Below, piece after piece: positions 38,711 to 48,666 of a DNA stretch of 64,000 nt. This stretch comes from Phoenix dactylifera (taxonomy: Eukaryota; Streptophyta; Magnoliopsida; Arecales; Arecaceae). Location of the stretch: assembly GCF_009389715.1 (NCBI RefSeq), contig NC_052392.1, forward strand, positions 36,505,360 to 36,569,359, read 5' to 3'. Both the position numbers and the translations under genes were made by a program. Every line of letters begins with the position of its first letter. The first letter of the stretch is position 1. The notes beneath the pieces are model-generated. The model worked only from the letters and a program-made list of their open reading frames with translations. It had not been told where the DNA came from and searched no databases.

Positions 38711-40121
38711 TGTAGCAAAATACTATTGTATAATATAATAGATAGTATACTGTAGTATAGTTATATTAAATTTGTATATTTTGTATGTATTACATAAAAC
38801 ATTGCCGAGCAGGGAGGGGTTAAATTTGATGAGTCTAAGCTTCATCCAAATGTTAATGAAGCCAAAGTTTCTCAACCCAGCCCAACTTGTCGATCCGAAT
38901 CCCATTACCTAGGCCTGCCAGAATGACACAGCCAGGTCCAGTTTCGGGGAAACTCTTGTAATGACAAATCTTTTTTTGATTACTTTAAACTATGATTGCT
39001 CCCTTTGAATTGGCATCGTGCCACTAAATAAGGGCAACTGAATCGTGCAAGGCACCTGAGTGACTAGTGATTTTTTCTGAGTTTCCATAACATTTGCTCT
39101 TTGGATGATTAAAAGGCATGTTAGTTACATTTAATAGGTTATTATTACTTCTACTTGTCTACTGAGGGCTTCATTAATTGGGTATGGCGTGAGAAAAAAA
39201 AGGGGATATGGCTAGATGGTGTGAGAAAAAGGGAGGAGTCCTTCTCTAACTAGGACTCTTAATTAAGAAAAGGATATGGCGTGAAAAATAAATTATGACG
39301 TGAGGAATGGAAAGAGAATGCTGAAACGTGAGGGAAGGATTGGAATGGGAATGAAAAGGGATAACTAAAGAGGATGGATGGAAGAGTCTCACCTTCACTT
39401 AAACTCTTAAAGGGTTGGCGTGAAGAAGAAGAAGGAGTTTCATCTTCACCAACTTCTACCAAGGGCTTGGCGTCTCACCAAGAAAAGAAAAGGAAAGTGT
39501 CTCACTTCCTTCACGAGAGAGGCTCCTAATTTTTTTTGTAAAACTCTATTCTCTGAATTTTATTCTTCAATCTATTCTTTATATAGAGTAGAGGTTGGGA
39601 TAAGTTGGACTCTTACAATCTGAAATTTAAATAACTCCTACTTTAACAAGAACTTCTTTGACTAGGACTCCTATTTGAACTAAGACTCTTACTTGACATG
39701 GACTCTTTTAAATTAAACAATTGACTAAATCAACTAACAAGATAGGACTTCCACTTGACTTGGACTGTTCATGGTGCATGGAATGAGATTCCATGTCTGT
39801 TAGGACTCTTCCTAAATGTCATGAGGACTAAATGACTAGACTCCACACAAACACAAGGACTCTTCAAAGCCTTGGACTCAATGTGATTTAGGCATTGGAC
39901 ACTAACTCAAGAGGATTTGACATGCCCCAAACAAAAGGACTCAATATAACATTGGACACACCCAATGTTGGACCCAAACTCTCTAATTCAAGACTCCTAA
40001 TAAACTTGGACTCTCTAATTGACACATGACTAAGAGTCCAAATTAGCTAGGACTCTTTTACACGACACATGGACCCATTACAAAGCCTCCAAATAAATTA
40101 GGAATCTTCAACGCCTCTAAG

Positions 40122-40305
40122 ACTCAATGTAATTGGGCGTTGAAATACTAGAACCTAATGTAATTAGGTACCGAAATTCTTGGACCCAATGTGTTCTAGT
40201 TCTGAAACTCTTAGACGCAATGTGTGTGTTGGCACTAAAACTCATGGACCCAATGTGTTATGGCATCGGAACTCTTGGACCCAATGTAATTTGGTGCATA
40301 CCCAA
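40122..40305. repeat. Minisatellite, period about 31-33 bp
   Basis: Five to six tandem copies of a unit like AATGTGTTNTGGCAN followed by GAAACTCTTGGACCC. The preceding 39.6-40.1 kb is loosely rich in the same GGACTC word, as if an older and more diverged array continues leftward. Confidence 0.75.
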
Positions 40306-41794
40306 GGAGGGGCCTCAATCTCCGTGCACGCCATATGCTTCGACCCATGCTCCTGCATCAATTCCTCCTGCTGAGAAGAACTTGACTCCGTCAAGTTGGG
40401 GATGATTTGAAGAATCCTGCTTTGATTGGAATCCGTTATATAGTGCGTGCTCAGGTGCAGGCTGGTGCATGCCGGTAGAGTCCTGGTAAAACTGAGACTC
40501 GAGTCTGGTGTGTTGGTGAGCCGTCAGCGGGATGGGTGTGCATGAATGTGGGTCTGGTGTGCACGGGATGCGGGTCTGATGCTTAAGAGATGCAAATCTG
40601 GCGAACGCCGGGAGGCTGCTGCACTCGGTTGCAGACTTGTGCATGGGCGCTGGGCGTGGCATAGTGCGTGGATCAGCTAGTCGCTGCTTGTGCTCCTCAC
40701 GGCTTTGACTAACGATCAGATTTTTTATCTCGAAATCAGATGACATCTCTTCTGAATTTTTAGCACCATCTTTCTTAACAATCGATGCAAACATGTCCCC
40801 AACTTCATGGTTGATCTCCTCGATTCGCCTCATAGACAACACCCTTTGGATTACTAAATTTTTGGGCTTGAAATCAACAATCTGTAGTGGTCAGTATGGC
40901 TCAGGATGAGGCTTCGGTTTCAACTTCATCTTGTTCAGCAACTTGTAAGAGACGATGTTCATCCCGTCCTCATTGTCGATGATGAGGTTCGTGGCTTTGT
41001 TGTTGTGTTCGACACAAACATGGAAGAGGATTTTTTGTGGCACGAACGAAGGAAGGGGCAGCAATGGGAAAGAAGGTCTTGGTGAAGACGATGGTGGGGA
41101 AGAAGGGATAACTAGAAGGTTGGGTAGACTAGATCCCAGAACAAGATCTATGTTATGCTGAATGTCATGCATGGGTGGAAGTTCCCTGGATAGATCCTCA
41201 GGTGTTACATCAGAAAAGTCCTCCAAAATAAACTTGAAATTAGATGGGATTACCTCTGAAATTTCAAATTTTAACTTGTTCGCCTTACTTGCAACCCAAA
41301 AGAACCCTGCGAACAACACAAACGGGCAGATCTGAACCTTCTAGTTCCACCGCAAGCGCTTTTTCCTTGTTGCCTTCCTCCTCTTTTTCAATCTCAGTGG
41401 GTTTAGGAGAAACTTCAGATATCTCCGTGATCTCATTTTCTTCGCACACCAACGTAAATTGTTGGTCTTTGGTGGGGCAAACATTAGCAAAGTACCCTCA
41501 GCCACCATACTTATAGCAGTCGGATTGGCTTCCTCTTTGCGATATAGGACCTTTTTCTTTCTCATTGGTCCTTGCTACTCCTCGCTCTAGATATGGACCC
41601 CTATTTGCAGAAGTTTCAGATCTCATGAAAGGAGGATTACCTCGAGAAAAAGGAACGCTCTTGTTCCTGCGTTCTAAAGGTCCTCACCCAACTTGAGGGC
41701 GACGCTATAGTTGTGCCTCCACAACATCCATCTTTTGGGTCATCACAGCATGTTGATTGGCAATTTTAGCTAGCATCTCCTCTTCTTGTTGATC

Positions 41795-42015
41795 GTTATT
41801 ATAGGGATGCCCGCTTTCTATACTCATGAAGGTAAAATACCTAAGTTGATATCGATCGGCATTGTAGGGACAGCCACTTCTTGTACTCATAAAGGTAGAG
41901 TACCCACATTGATGTCGACCGATGTTGTAGGGATGGCCGCTTCTTGTACTCATAAACGTAGAGTACCCAAGTTGATGTCCGACATTGTAGGGGCGGCCGT
42001 TTCTCGTACTCATAG
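41795..42015 (-). repeat. Tandem repeat of the Gag N-terminus, about 63 bp, four copies
   Basis: On the minus strand the motif MSTRSGxPYN and about ten further residues ending YSTF occurs four times with small changes. The parent element normally has it once. It lies in the gypsy relic and is not a host gene. Confidence 0.75.
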
Positions 42016-42644
42016 TGATCAGCAGAAAATTCGCTCTGATACTACTTGACGCAGTTGGGATGGGAAGGTTGCTGAAGATTGGGGATGGCAGCTGATTTCT
42101 TTCTTCTTCTTTTCTTCCTCTATCAATGGCGGCTAGGGTTTCTTATGGATGGAGGAAGGAGATGAAGGGATGATGGCTAATTGGGTTCATTTGGGTTCAA
42201 TTGGGTGTGGGTTGACTCAATCGTGTGCAAAAATTACTGATGGATTGTGGCCGCAATAGGAAGTGGGCTTAGACTCGCTGTGGGATTGGGTTAGGATGTG
42301 AAGGACTCATGGGTGGCTAGAGATTAGGAGTCCTAATGGAATTAGGACTCTAGGGTTGGCATGAGAAAATAGTATGGCGTGAGATAAACATGGTTGTTGG
42401 TGTGAGATAACAGAAATCCTTCTAGCACAAGGACTCTTAAATGAAAGGATATGGCGTGAGGAAATAGCCAATTATGAATGTACTGAAAAACTAACGTACT
42501 AGATGAGTGAGGACAGATCTCAGAGAGAAGGCAACTGAAGCTCAAGGATGCTCGTAGACGAAAGCACTATGAAAGAAGAGCAAGAGACCTCGAATTGGAT
42601 GATAAAGGAGCCGGGGGCAGCAAATAAAACTGGAGATTAGGGAT

Positions 42645-42907
42645 TGGGGCGACGCCATGCAGATGTACACCTCCATGATCAAAAGTGGGACCGTGCCTAC
42701 CGAGTTCACCTTTGCCAAGCTTCTAACGGTACGGTATGGTGCGCTGCTCTTGCATGATCGAGAGCGGGACCGCGCCTACCGAGTTCACCTTCGCCAAGCT
42801 TCTGACGGTATAGTGTGGCGCGCTGCTCCTGCATGATCAAGAGCGGGATCGTGCCTACCAAGGTTCACCTTTGCCAAGCTTGTGATGGTACGGTGTGGCC
42901 CGCCGCT
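42645..42907 (+). pseudogene. PPR-like gene fragment, tandemly repeated (79-bp period)
   Basis: The plus strand reads MYTSMIKSGTVPTEFTFAK, which looks like one helix pair of a pentatricopeptide repeat. The DNA that encodes it is repeated three times (42677-42755, 42756-42834, 42835-42907). Because 79 is not a multiple of three, the repeats destroy the frame. It cannot encode a working PPR protein. The last copy runs straight into a cytokinin-dehydrogenase fragment on the other strand. The family call rests on one motif. Confidence 0.5.
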
Positions 42908-43232
42908 AGATAGTAGAGGACTGGACCCAGCCGAGATGTGGGCTGGCATGAAGGGCAAGTCGGGAGAGAGAGGGACCGTGGGTCAACCATTTACCGAGTC
43001 GGCGTTGCTCACGAAAGTGAAGCCCTCCACAGAATCGAAGGCAGTCGGCTCGGGCTAGGTCACGAACCACGCGGCATCGCCTGAGTATTCCACGAACCGG
43101 TCATACACCACCCTTATCCATTTCACCGTGCAAGCGACGGGGGGGAGCGGGAAGTGAGCACAAGTGATGACACCGAGCTGGCCGAGGCCACCAAGGGTTG
43201 CAAAGAAGAGGTCGGGGCGTGTGGCAGCGGAG
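42908..43232 (-). pseudogene. Cytokinin dehydrogenase (CKX) gene fragment
   Basis: The minus strand reads [19 protein letters not shown], then [18 protein letters not shown], then AFDSVEGFTFVSNADSVNG. This matches the part of CKX that follows the FAD-binding core (the LGGLGQFGIIT block). CKX enzymes degrade cytokinin. Here only about 110 codons remain, with in-frame stops (after WFVT and after SVNG) and no start or end. It is a dead fragment inside a mosaic of other gene pieces. Confidence 0.8.
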
Positions 43233-43399
43233 CATACGACGCAACGAGGATCGTGGCGACAACATCGTCGTATTCCATCTCCTTTAGGGAGATCTCGCAG
43301 GTGGCGCCCATCTCGACAACAAGAAGCGTGGGGATGGTGCCACTGTAGATGCCACGCTCCTGGCTGCCTCCGCTCATTTGGGGCTCGTGCATTAGCGAA

Positions 43400-43562
43400 T
43401 TGAAGAAGATCGCGAAGCCGACAAAGCTGACGCTCTACTCATACTGGCAGAGCTCGTGCTCACAGCAAATCCAAATTGTCCTCCATCTCAAAGGATTCAA
43501 GTATCTGAACTAAAGGAGATTGCAAAGCCGGCAAAGCTGACTCTCTATTCCCATGGATGGGG
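43400..43562 (+). pseudogene. Zeta-class glutathione S-transferase fragment, duplicated
   Basis: The plus strand reads [20 protein letters not shown], the N-terminal GSTZ strand-helix with the SSC active-site motif, then IQIVLHLKG. A second copy of the first part (EIAKPAKLTLYSH) follows at 43507-43558 without the SSC motif. GSTZ acts in tyrosine breakdown as maleylacetoacetate isomerase. Only about 45 codons are present. Beyond 43562 I do not recognise the plus-strand sequence. Confidence 0.7.
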
Positions 43563-43647
43563 AGGGCACGACCCCGGATGCCACATCCTCCTCGCCGTGT
43601 CAGTCGGCTACAAGACCGTGAGGGCCATAAAGGCGTACATCAGCAAA

Positions 43648-44122
43648 GTTGAAGGCAGAATGTAGGGACTCGAGGCGGTGGTTGAGGACATCGGGGAAGC
43701 AGACGATAAAGGGGAGCTGGAGGCAGTCGAGCATCTCGAACCACTGGAGCTTCCAGGCCACCGAGAGGATCTAGGCCATTGTCAGACCGAACTTGCCCTT
43801 CTTGCCAAATGTTGATCCAAAGTGGCTGGAGTGCCGTGTCCGTAGCTTCACCCGGAGGCTGATCACCGGCCAGACGGTGAGCCTCCGGCCGGTCTCCACC
43901 ATCATGTCGAGCTCCTCCTCTCCTCATCCTTGTAGTCGTTGCAAATAAGGAAGGCATCGGGGCTTCCTCGCACGAGGCAGCTTATGGCACGGAGTAGCTC
44001 CGGCTTGGATCCAGCCTCGAGGCTGAAGCGGAAGGGGGCACCAAACCCGATGATGTCCTCAACGATGAAGCGGTCCTGGTTCATTTGACTAGGTAAACGC
44101 TCTAGTAGTGGGCACCGTAGTT
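43648..44122 (-). pseudogene. Arginine decarboxylase (ADC) fragments in shuffled order
   Basis: Reading the minus strand downward: YGAHYQ-like and [45 protein letters not shown] (44122-43920), then [42 protein letters not shown] (43890-43713), then PFIVCFPDVLNHRLESLHSA (43715-43650). These are unmistakable plant ADC blocks, the first step of the arginine route to putrescine. In true ADC the last block precedes the first; here it is moved to the end. The join falls at a shared LQL, encoded by CTCCAGCTC. A stretch of about 45 residues after KDE is missing and stops are present. It is dead. Confidence 0.85.
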
Positions 44123-44289
44123 GGTGGAGCGGATCTCGTCCCTCGAAATAGGTGACCCGGTCACCGAGTTCCACCTCTCCGACTTCAAGGTCATCGTACG
44201 GATGAAAGGGGATGGGGAGAGGGAAGAAGAGAAATCCAACAATCGAAATTAAGGGTCGGATCAGCTTCTTTTCGAAATCATATTGCCGG

Positions 44290-44640
44290 GATTGTGGCGT
44301 CGTCCGATCAATGGTTGCCGTACATGGGGATCAACCTGGATGTGTTCCTAGAGAGGGAGAAGGAGCTGACCAAATGGTCAGAGAGTGCAGTCGTGCTGCA
44401 GATCTTCTTCAACGAGAAGCTTTTGGGGGGCTTGGTGGCATTGAATTCGTTGAGTTATAGCGGAGAGTTTCATGGTCGACCAGTCTGGACGAGTTCCAGC
44501 CGATCGAGCCTTCCGTCTCCGTCAACTCCCCCATCGTGGATGTCTTCTCCATCGAGAAGTACCTCCGCGATCGGGGTAACAACTTCTCGGCGGCGATCGT
44601 GAAGCGGATCTCATCGCTCAAAGAACTGGGCGAGCCCCAC
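44290..44640 (+). pseudogene. Unidentified gene fragment between two ADC pieces
   Basis: The plus strand has coding-like sequence: [18 protein letters not shown], then IFFNEKLLGGLVALNSL, then after a frame shift near 44475, DEFQPIEPSVSVNSPIVDVF and IEKYLRDRGNNFSAAIVKRI. The composition and clean amino-acid pattern suggest a real host exon, but I do not recognise the family. It lies opposite in strand to the ADC pieces on both sides. Confidence 0.45.
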
Positions 44641-44720
44641 AGCGCAGGAAGAGAGACATCCCAGACGCGGGCATAGCTAGGAGGGGCGAATGCAGCGCCT
44701 ACGCAGGCCAGGGCTGGCAT
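44627..44720 (-). pseudogene. ADC N-terminal fragment
   Basis: The minus strand from 44720 reads MPALACVGAAFAPPSYARVW, then DVSLPAL, the conserved start of monocot ADC. It breaks off after about 32 residues and the next ADC block begins about 500 bp away at 44122, with unrelated sequence between. It belongs to the same captured gene as 43648-44122. Confidence 0.75.
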
Positions 44721-44819
44721 CTCTTCCTGATTACAGTAAAGATGAAAGAAAAAAAAAGTTAGATTTCTCTCGGATTTGAAAAAGAGAGTTTTGGAGCCGT
44801 CGAGGCCGGAGCCCCGGCT

Positions 44820-44821
<2 letters not shown>

Positions 44822-44850
<29 letters not shown>
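44822..44850. repeat. Poly-C run, about 29 C
   Basis: A near-pure cytosine run between the ADC start and the copia LTR. It makes poly-Gly or poly-Pro frames that are not genes. Its length is unlikely to be reliable in an assembly. Confidence 0.9.
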
Positions 44851-44948
44851 ACCCCAAACGAGGCAGGAGAAATAGAGGATCTGCGAGCCATGATGACGAC
44901 CACAGCAAAGACGAAAGAGATGATGGCAGCAATTTACGTGATCGGTGA

Positions 44949-45295
44949 CTCTGATACCATGTTGAAATATTTGGAGAAGAAGAGAAAAACAAAAAGAGAG
45001 AGAGAGAAAAGTAATTTTATTTCTCTATTTACTTCTTCTCATTTGGTATATCTCAGGGGTTATATATACTCGTATATAGACTCCATACATGGAAGATAAT
45101 ATAGGTTGATATAAGATCTCGCTAATAATGAAAAATATTATAGGTGATACAGCTTCTCATATGATCCCTAAAATCACCCTAACAAAATTATGCTAACAAA
45201 GGAAACTAATATTAATTGATATAGAATCACATTGATAAAGAAAAACATTATGAGTGATGCAGGTTGTTATGTGATCACTAAAATTATTCTAATAG
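44949..45295 (-). mobile_element. Ty1/copia-type 5' LTR with primer-binding site
   Basis: In minus orientation the LTR ends ATTTCAACA at 44960, directly followed by the primer site TGGTATCAGAG (complement 44949-44959), which matches initiator tRNA-Met. The LTR start is near 45295 (TTAGAATAATTTTAGTGATC on the minus strand). Downstream, where Gag should follow, the host-fragment mosaic lies instead. I found no partner LTR near 42.5 kb. The element is incomplete. Confidence 0.6.
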
Positions 45296-45299
45296 TATG

Positions 45300-46210
45300 A
45301 ATTTATTAACCAAGCTCGGTTTCAAGAAGAAGAAGAAGAAGAAGGCAGATAGGAAAAAATAAAGTAATGATGGATACGGTGTCTTTGTAATTAACATAAT
45401 AACTTCATTTGGGAATGTCAATTACGTCCCTGGTAGTTGTAGTTTTCATCAGTGGACAGAAAGAACAAAAGAAAGATTCCATAGATAAGATCAAATGCTT
45501 TCATGAGTGTCTTTTCTGGTTTGTTTTTCTGTGAATCTTCCATACCTTTTTTTTCCTAATTAATTTGCTTGACTACGTGGAAGCTCATCGACCATCAAAT
45601 TAATTAAAGACCATCAAACAAAAAGGAGAATATATATATGCATTGTCGAATCTGTAAGACCGCTTTAGAATCCTATAAAGAGCCCATTTTAGAAGCCACC
45701 AAGAAACCGTATGGAATTCTCTTGCCGCTCATTAGAGGACGGCCACCTACCTTCTCCTAGTGGCTGGCCCCTCCTTTGGTTCCCCGCTTGCAGGCATCTC
45801 CGGTGTTTTTCTTTAGTTATATTTTTTTCAGAGTTGCTTTGCATATGGGCCAAGGTCAGCAATGCCACCAAACACTTACCGTCAGCAAACGAGTTGCACG
45901 CTCAATAACTTGGCAAAGAATATCTTAGGGTTTACCTTCCACTAATACACTGCATGGTCGTCCATATAGATGATTACAACCGCTTGTTTCCGAACACTCA
46001 TCTTAATGCACCTTTATAGAAACAAACGATTGTGATTATCTACATGCATAACCACGTGGTGCATATAATTTTTTAGAGTTACTACTAAAACTATGTGCTC
46101 GTGCATATAGATAATCACAATCGTTCGTTACTAAACGCTCATCTTAATACATCTCTATAAAAACAAATAATTGTTGTTATCTACATGCATAACCATGTGG
46201 TGCATGCAAG
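45300..46210. repeat. Upstream block shared by LecRK D and E
   Basis: A (GAA)n run and GGTAGTTGTAG-type words at 45325-45480 match 61855-62000, and AAGCCACCAAGAAA at 45690 matches 62210. Two internal copies of a block of about 110 bp (45965-46070 and 46090-46205, sharing TTATCTACATGCATAACCA) match one copy near 62770-62880. No gene is seen. Confidence 0.7.
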
Positions 46211-46824
46211 ATATAATTTCTCACATCTTAGTGGGTGATATGGTGGAAGCGTTGCATCATTGTTCTCTTTTTTACTTTGATCGTAAGTGGGAGGTGGGAC
46301 CCACCATCAATTTTATTGATGAATGTGTTCATTTACAATGGTTGGTTGGTGGTGCTTCCCTACTTAAAAGAGTTTTGAAGTGAAGTGGTCCTCTTGGTTT
46401 ACAAAAAAAAAAGAGAGGAAAAAACAGTAGTTCACTTGAGTTGTGAAACAGTTCTATGACCACAGCCACACATCTCCTCTCTTCTTGTTCAATCGTTCCT
46501 ATTCAGTCTTCCTTCTGTCTTTCTATTTAGTCAATCCTACCGTCTTTCAAAGCACTTATGATGCTTAAAATGTGATTCTTAGCATTGACTTTGTATTCCG
46601 AAGTCTAGCTTTCGTGCAAGAAGCTTGCTTTCTATTTGGCTGTTACTTTATTATAACATTTACTGGCCATTGTTTTTTAAAAAATAGATTCTCCATGTCT
46701 GTGAGAAAAGAAATTTTGGGCAATGATCTGAGCAAAAAGTCTGTACTTTTTTTTGTTATTTTTAGTTATCTTTCAATATAATATTTAATAATAGCCCTTA
46801 ACTAACTATTTCCATGAAGATATA

Positions 46825-47140
46825 TGTGAGTATGTATTTTGTCTTACATCGGCTATGCACTGGATAGATCTTAAATACTTATAAAGAGCCGGAAAACTCA
46901 AATAATATCGTTTTGCTAGTTTCTTTTTGGATAAGGTACTGGATTGTTGCAAATACTATTAGACCAAACTCAGTTCATAGTCTATGTAGACTAGGAGAAT
47001 TGACCACGGGCTTATCGAGGTATTTATGATTGGATTTGAATGAGACTTTTAGCCTGGCAAGAATACTATAACTTAAACAAGATGAGTATGTAACGACCCA
47101 TGCAAACATATGTTTACATCACTTGTTCTAATCATGACTA
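46825..47140. mobile_element. TRIM retroelement relic, diverged
   Basis: Left terminal repeat 46825-46951 (TGTGAGTATG to GATTGTTGCA), short internal part, then the start of a right repeat at 47089 (TGTAACGACCC). It is a diverged cousin of the TRIM at 62333-62771 and shares TAGATCTTAAATACTTATA-like words. It is old and partly lost on the right. Confidence 0.7.
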
Positions 47141-48666
47141 TCAACGAAAGATACTTTTTCCAAAAAAAATATGGTAGAAATACCACCATCGAAATTAGGA
47201 TTGAAGCCTATACATAAAAGAGAAGGTGCCAATCTACTTGGATAGGAGCTATTACAAAAGTTTTACAAAATACTCTTATACTAATGCACTTTTATACAAT
47301 TATGAATTAAGATAAAATCTCCAACACATTCATCCATTCATCATATCATATCATGATTGGAAAAAGTTGCATTCATCTTTCTAATTCATTGACTTCTAGA
47401 AATTTTAGCACATGATGACCATAAGTTCAAAAAAACACATGGTACACCTGAGTATCTAAGTATTAACTCAATAATATATCCTCTTGTTTCCAAGAGGCTT
47501 GCATCTTGAAGTGGTGTTAACTTCCAAGACTTTAAGTACCCCTCCTTTCCCAAAAATATTCTTTGGAGTAAAAAAACCTAATCCCATGTGCAATAAGCCA
47601 CATTCCTTGCTAATTATATCATTTGAGTAATGTTGATAGACGTCAACTTTGGACCATATTCGATCCCTTCTGTCTCTCATGTTTGTATATGTGACTTTTC
47701 TCTGTTCTCTCAAAAACACCACAAATACCAACCCCACCCCCACAAGTGCAAATACCTCCTAAAAATTCTAGTGAAAGTGGAATTTGAACATAAAATTTAT
47801 GTCATTAGTGCAACACTCGAAAAAATTCCCTAGCAAGCAAGAATATTAATTATAGGTCTCTACTTGAGTCAAGTCGTTAAGATACATGTGTAAGGTCACG
47901 CGCAATAGGACCAGTAGAACATATTACAAAATATATCGAAAATGAACCAACACGACTCAAGTTGAAGAGACATGTGGGCCATACAATGTTACTGCATTGG
48001 GTGCTTCATATTCAGCATCATCCTAAAAGTTGTATTCGGAGAACAACAACAAACCGATCGGCAACTCTCACAAATATCCATCCTGAACCGAACAGAGGCT
48101 GTGTTTGTATGTAAGCAGACTTTGAGTGCTTTGAGATTAGTGCAGGATACGATCCAACGATCAATATTATTAAAAAAGATCAATTATTTTTTTTGTGCGA
48201 AAGATGCAACCTGAATCCTTGTGAACTAGGGTTAGCTCACCCAAGTTCTTCTGGCCAAGGGCTGCCATCTGGACACGCGGCCTTCACTCTCACCAATCCT
48301 GATCATCAAGTTCTTTGTGAAGCTTCGGTGTTTGATTGTGCTATGCAATTATTTATAGCGAATGCTAAAGTGGGCACCAACGTCCATCTTAGTGCCTAGG
48401 GAATAATTTGGTCGATATTGTGGGATTTGCTACGTTAGGGTTTATTATTAAATTTTTCAAATCCAACTTTTTTCCTTTATGTCTCTCTCTTTCTTCTTGG
48501 TGTGAGTCTTCCACTTCCTCTTTATGCTTTGGTTGGTCTATTTCGATGTGCTGCATGATTATCTTTCTTTTAGAAAAGTTGGACAATGGACATCACTAAA
48601 TCCTTTGCCACTCAGAAAATAAATCACCAGATAGCCTTTGAACTCTTCTTACCCTGCAAAACACGC
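47141..48666. other. Intergenic and 5' flank of LecRK D
   Basis: AT-rich. The last 100 bp matches the sequence just before LecRK E (ATAAATCACCA, ATTATCTTTCTTTTAGAAAA), so it is probably 5' UTR and promoter. An open frame from 48586 joins LecRK D but is probably not translated (see LecRK D). No other gene is recognised. Confidence 0.5.

Larger units (their letters stand above)
30733..39183. repeat. Segmental duplication unit 3 (carries LecRK C)
   Basis: It begins inside the unit, at the point matching about 18879 of unit 2, so the first 2.5 kb is missing. It runs to 39183, where a sequence starting TATGGCGTGAGAAAA interrupts it. Its own insertions are a SINE in the LecRK intron and an extra block at about 35293-35620. 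An (AT)n run at 35979-36001 is also private. Confidence 0.9.
39183..42055 (-). mobile_element. Ty3/gypsy-type retroelement relic, minus orientation
   Basis: Parts seen on the minus strand: a Gag start of the MSTRSGRPY type near 42012, a CCHC zinc-knuckle-like segment near 41500, a pre-reverse-transcriptase piece (LEDFSDVTPEDLSREL, near 41200) and a protease-like piece (HNNKATNLIIDNEDGMN, near 40980). A primer-site-like TATCAGAGC (complement at about 42033-42041) lies just before the Gag start. Gag repeats and the piece order are unusual: the protease-like segment follows the pre-RT segment. A direct repeat of about 100 bp (39183-39300 and 42380-42470, sharing TATGGCGTGAG and AGGACTCTTAA) may be LTR remains. 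The element is broken in many places and old. Confidence 0.6.

Noticed and set aside
38298-38715. Open frames over the third pentamer tract
   Set aside because: Low-complexity sequence with no conserved protein.
44759-45099. Frames with poly-Pro or poly-Gly
   Set aside because: Caused by the poly-C run at 44822-44850.
48586-48666. N-terminal extension of LecRK D
   Set aside because: Not kept in frame in copy E and lies before a good signal peptide.
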